A stretch of 51,390 nucleotides of DNA, taken from positions 1-51,390 of the forward strand of contig NZ_JAABNN010000025.1 in the NCBI RefSeq assembly GCF_009928415.1, written 5' to 3'. The translations under genes and the position numbers were made by a program. Source of the DNA: Bacillus sp. USDA818B3_A (GTDB lineage: Bacteria; Bacillota; Bacilli; Bacillales; Cytobacillaceae). Within the stretch, counting starts at the first letter, position 1. Each line of letters opens with the position of its first letter. Positions 48,734 to 51,390 of the stretch are shown piece by piece. The notes under the pieces are model-generated. The model saw only the letters and a program-made list of their open reading frames with translations. It was not told the origin of the DNA and made no database searches.

Positions 48734-49359
48734 TCACTACATGCTAATCTTGTTTTAATTATATTGATTGTGCTGTTGAATACTTCATCCACTGTGCCTG
48801 AAGCATCAATAGAGATAATTCTATTTGGGAATCGCTGCATTAGTTGATGGTAGCCTTCCCTGACCTTATGATGGAAATCGAGATTTTCTAAATCCAAGCG
48901 GTTTACTTCTCTTCCCTTGTTTTGATTGATCCGCTTCATGCCTAATTCCGGTTCAATATCGAAGTAGATTGTAAGCTCAGGCATTAAATCTTCTATAGCA
49001 AATTGATTAATCGCATATACTTCATCGATTCCTAAGCCCCGGGCGTATCCTTGATAGGCCAATGAACTATCCACAAAGCGGTCGCATAAGACCACTTTCC
49101 CATCCATTAATGCAGGTTTTACTTTTTCTATTAAATGCTGTCTCCGGGCTGCTGCATATAACAATGCTTCCGTTCTAGGGTCCATAGCGGTGTTTTCCTT
49201 ATCCAAAATCACTCTTCTAATTTGTTCTGCTATTTCAATTCCGCCTGGTTCTCTAGTTAAAAGAGCACCAGCCAATTCTTTTGCTACAAGATTAATAATC
49301 GTTGTCTTTCCTGCCCCATCCGGGCCTTCAAATGTAATAAATATTCCCTTTTCTTTCAA
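48724..49359 (-). CDS. tmk: Thymidylate kinase
   Basis: Phosphorylates dTMP to dTDP. 212 codons starting at TTG 49359, which has GGAGG 8 bp upstream; an ATG at 49380 lacks a site. The P-loop FEGPDGAGKTTI lies near residue 12, the DRFVDSSLAYQGYARGLG substrate motif near 93 (DRFVDSS is diagnostic), and a lid region with KRINQNKGREVNRLD. It follows the decarboxylase gene by 26 bp. Confidence 0.96.
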   Translation of the reverse strand: MKEKGIFITFEGPDGAGKTTIINLVAKELAGALLTREPGGIEIAEQIRRVILDKENTAMDPRTEALLYAAARRQHLIEKVKPALMDGKVVLCDRFVDSSLAYQGYARGLGIDEVYAINQFAIEDLMPELTIYFDIEPELGMKRINQNKGREVNRLDLENLDFHHKVREGYHQLMQRFPNRIISIDASGTVDEVFNSTINIIKTRLACSEGL

Positions 49360-49385
49360 GATAAAAACCTCCGTATGCATGTATC

Positions 49386-50828
49386 TTAGTTTGTGCTATA
49401 TACCTTTATATAACCTGTTTTTATTAGTGAGTCTTCTCCTTGGAATCTTGCACCTGTTTGTAATAGCCGTTTAAGTTGTAAAAGCTTGTCGTCCGTTATC
49501 CTTTCACCTTTCAGTAATAAAGGAATCCCGGGCGGATAGGGTATAATGGTCTCTGCACATATTAAACCTAATGCACTTTCTGCCAGAACCTGGCCCATAC
49601 CTAGTTCTTCCATTTCGCTATAACTGATGGCCAACTCTGAAATCCTTTGAACACCTGGATGGAATTCTTCGTCTATCTCTTTAATCGTGAGTCCTTCAAG
49701 CGCCCTTTTCATTTTTTCTAACGTTTCCTGTAATGGATACGCTTGTCCTTTTTTCAGCAAAGGAAGAATAAATAAGACGTTATATGGGTCGGCTAATTCC
49801 GTAAAAATACCAAACACTTCAAACCTTTTTTGTAGGTCAAAACCGCTTAAGCCGCATCTGGATTGTACAGTAATCCTTAGAGGATCGCCATGTCCCTCTG
49901 GAAATGTTAATACTTTAATTGTTTCAAGTTTAACTAATTCATTCTTAAAATGATTAATCTCAGCCAGGAGGCAGTCTAAGTCCTCCTGGTCATATAGAGC
50001 TAAATAATTTCTGGATATGTCAAGCGATGCCATAATCGGATAGGAAGGACTGCTTGATTGAAATATCCCTAGATATTCTTTTACCTTTCCCAAGTTTACC
50101 AGGTTGGTATTTACATGCAAAAAGGAACCCATCGTCATCGCTGGAAGGGTCTTATGTGCAGAGTGAACAACCAAATCTGCCCCCAAGTTCAGAGCTGAAA
50201 CTGGAAATGGGTCTCCAATGATAAAATGCGGTCCATGAGCCTCATCTACCAAGACAGGAATATGATTGATATGGGCTAATTCAATGATTTCTTTTAATTC
50301 ATAGACTATTCCATAATAATTCGGATACGTCAGGATCATTGCTTTCACTTCTGGATAGCGGCTGATAGCCTGTTGGACCGTTTTGACACTGACACCTCCC
50401 GCTGTCCTCCACTCTTGGTTTATTTCCGGTTCAAGGAATATCGGTCTAACTTTTGCTAGCTTAAGACCATTTAAAACCGATTTATGACAGTTTCTTTGAA
50501 CAAGGACAGTTGAACCCTCCTGGCAAGCTGCCATGATCATGGCGAGGTTGCCTGCAGTAGAACCATTAACCAGAAAGAAACTCTTTTTAGTGCCATATAA
50601 ACCAGCCAGCAGTTCTTCAGCTTTCATAATGGGCCCCTCTGGTGAATGGAGGTCATCTAATCCTGTTAATTCGGTTGCATCTATTTTTAATATTTCTTTA
50701 AAAAACGGATCTTCAGGGTATGTACTAATCCGGCCATATTTATGTCCAGGGACATGAAACGAAATTGGATTTTTACTAATATGTGACTGCAGAGCCTCGT
50801 ATATGGGTATTTGTTGCTGCTTGCTCAT
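49386..50828 (-). CDS. yaaO: Orn/Lys/Arg decarboxylase family protein (YaaO)
   Basis: PLP-dependent fold-type I decarboxylase. 480 residues, B. subtilis YaaO length. The PLP lysine is in DLVVHSAHKTLPAMTMGS near residue 220, preceded by VLVDEAHGPHF (PLP-binding Asp) near 195 and FLVNGSTAGNLAMIMAAC near 87. The C-terminal domain contains ESALGLICAETIIPYPPGIP (PYPPGIP is family-typical). The substrate (lysine, arginine or another) cannot be told from sequence; it may be catabolic or polyamine-related. Confidence 0.9.
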   Translation of the reverse strand: MSKQQQIPIYEALQSHISKNPISFHVPGHKYGRISTYPEDPFFKEILKIDATELTGLDDLHSPEGPIMKAEELLAGLYGTKKSFFLVNGSTAGNLAMIMAACQEGSTVLVQRNCHKSVLNGLKLAKVRPIFLEPEINQEWRTAGGVSVKTVQQAISRYPEVKAMILTYPNYYGIVYELKEIIELAHINHIPVLVDEAHGPHFIIGDPFPVSALNLGADLVVHSAHKTLPAMTMGSFLHVNTNLVNLGKVKEYLGIFQSSSPSYPIMASLDISRNYLALYDQEDLDCLLAEINHFKNELVKLETIKVLTFPEGHGDPLRITVQSRCGLSGFDLQKRFEVFGIFTELADPYNVLFILPLLKKGQAYPLQETLEKMKRALEGLTIKEIDEEFHPGVQRISELAISYSEMEELGMGQVLAESALGLICAETIIPYPPGIPLLLKGERITDDKLLQLKRLLQTGARFQGEDSLIKTGYIKVYSTN

Positions 50829-50892
50829 TTTTAATCTTCCTTATCTTTTATCCAAACGGACTTAAGTATCACTTTATTTTAACAAAAAAATA

Positions 50893-50909
50893 AAGCCCAT
50901 AAAGGACTT
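50893..50909 (-). terminator. csfB terminator (weak)
   Basis: AAGTCC/GGGCTT imperfect stem followed by TATTTTTTTG on the minus strand, directly after the csfB stop. Confidence 0.5.
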
Positions 50910-50910
50910 G

Positions 50911-51114
50911 TTATGAGAATATTTCCGGTGTGTTAATCTTTTTTAGCTGCTTAAGGAAATATTTATATCTAGGATCATTCGTATCTGTATGGATTAAATC
51001 ATTCTCGCAGTCTGTACAAATAAATGAAGTGTATAGATGTATGCCTTTTGTTTTTTGACTTTCACAAATAACGCACGTTTCCTCAAAGTGATTATGTGCA
51101 AATAATGAACTCAA
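50911..51114 (-). CDS. csfB: Anti-sigma-G factor Gin (CsfB)
   Basis: Zinc-binding protein made in the early forespore; it blocks premature SigG activity and later inhibits SigE. The start is taken as TTG 51114, with GGAGG 9 bp upstream, giving about 67 residues (64 in B. subtilis). Cysteine pairs ETCVICESQKTKG and SFICTDCENDL are the zinc ligands. The in-frame ATG at 51138 lies inside the predicted -10 element, so it is unlikely to be translated. xpaC and yaaN, which follow csfB in B. subtilis, are absent. Confidence 0.93.
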   Translation of the reverse strand: MSSLFAHNHFEETCVICESQKTKGIHLYTSFICTDCENDLIHTDTNDPRYKYFLKQLKKINTPEIFS

Positions 51115-51135
51115 TCCCCTCCACCTCCATACATC

Positions 51136-51165
51136 CATTGTTTCCGATACTGTAAATTTGTATAC
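51136..51165 (-). promoter_or_regulatory. csfB promoter (SigF)
   Basis: -35 GTATA (51165-51161), 15 bp, -10 GGAAACAATG (51145-51136). The -10 fits the SigF pattern GGnnAnAHTR at every position. csfB is SigF-controlled in B. subtilis. Confidence 0.7.
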
Positions 51166-51308
51166 AATTTTTTGAATAATCTTTTTCAGCCGGCTCCTGT
51201 ATTATCTTATGTTAAGTCCGCTGTTTGGGTGTATGTCTATGTGCGTTTTCTTTGTAAACACTTCGTACTTTTTACTTTTTAGTCAACTTTTTAATGGTAA
51301 ACACAAAA

Positions 51309-51328
51309 AGACAATCCTTTCGGATTGT
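51309..51328 (-). terminator. rRNA operon terminator
   Basis: Perfect 8-bp stem GACAATCC/GGATTGTC with a 4-nt loop followed by TTTTTGTG on the minus strand, 9 bp after the 5S rRNA 3' end. Confidence 0.9.
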
Positions 51329-51336
51329 CCCTTATT

Positions 51337-51390
51337 TTGCCTGGCAACGTCCTACTCTCACAGGGGTAAAACCCCAACTACCATCGGCGC
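51337..51390 (-). rRNA. 5S rRNA, 3' part (truncated by the window edge)
   Basis: The minus strand reads GCGCCGATGGTAGTTGGGG, then CCCCTGTGAGAGTAGGACG and TTGCCAGGC, the conserved 3' half of Bacillus 5S rRNA. It ends an rRNA operon that enters from the right, equivalent to rrnA upstream of csfB in B. subtilis. Confidence 0.95.

Noticed and set aside
1..51390. CRISPR arrays, phage, toxin-antitoxin or defence systems
   Set aside because: All sizeable open frames fit conserved core genes, and there are no regularly spaced repeats or phage genes.

Overview
The window is a core chromosomal segment of an endospore-forming Bacillaceae bacterium (Bacillus-like, AT-rich). It corresponds to the origin-proximal region of Bacillus subtilis that runs from rrnA through csfB, tmk, holB, metS, yabE, veg, spoVG, mfd, spoIIE, tilS, ftsH and cysK to lysS, read here in reverse. 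Of about 54 genes, all except abrB lie on the minus strand. The assignment rests on protein families and near-complete synteny. The genus cannot be fixed from sequence alone, although the dispersed intergenic repeats are of a kind seen in several Bacillaceae genera.

Layout, left to right (genes are transcribed right to left). Positions 1-200: tandem promoters and leader of an rRNA operon that runs out of the left edge. 302-5929: lysS, dusB, yazB, folK-folB-folP, cysK; the pabB-pabA-pabC genes that sit between cysK and folP in B. subtilis are absent. 6150-13000: a PpiC-type foldase, hslO, coaX, ftsH, hpt, tilS. 13281-17579: yabT, yabS and spoIIE, the last with a Spo0A-type promoter. 17989-24117: yabR, divIC, yabQ, yabP, rqcP, mazG, yabM, spoVT. 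24321-30778: mfd, fin, pth, ctc, prs. 30803-35843: glmU, spoVG, ridA, purR, ispE, sspF, veg. 36084-43338: yabG, rsmA, rnmV, yabE, tatD, a parS site, metG. 43816-51114: abrB (plus strand), rsmI, yazA, trmN6-like, yabA, ricT, holB, darA, tmk, a lysine decarboxylase-like gene, csfB. 51337-51390: the 3' end of a 5S rRNA. The window is therefore bracketed by two rRNA operons in the same orientation.

The genes serve translation (lysS, metG, tilS, rsmA, rsmI, dusB, pth, rqcP), folate, cysteine, CoA and nucleotide metabolism (fol genes, cysK, coaX, prs, hpt, purR, tmk), replication and repair (holB, yabA, mfd, rnmV, parS), envelope and division (glmU, divIC, yabM, yabE) and sporulation (spoIIE, spoVT, spoVG, yabP, yabQ, yabG, fin, csfB, sspF, abrB). 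Many regulatory sites are readable: SigH (spoVG), SigG (spoVT), SigF (csfB), SigK (yabG), SigB-like (ctc), a Spo0A-type SigA promoter with a 21-bp spacer (spoIIE), tandem 0A boxes (abrB) and tandem near-consensus SigA promoters (veg).

I found no undescribed defence or accessory system; this is conserved housekeeping DNA. The most unusual structure is a 236-bp MITE-like element at 37118-37353. It appears to have inserted into the loop of the rsmA terminator with an 11-bp target duplication, and its own end rebuilds the terminator stem. Other points of note are a dispersed repeat family with an internally deleted copy, a probable non-AUG start for yabE, and the local absence of pabBAC, yaaR, xpaC, yaaN and the tRNA genes usually found upstream of spoIIE.
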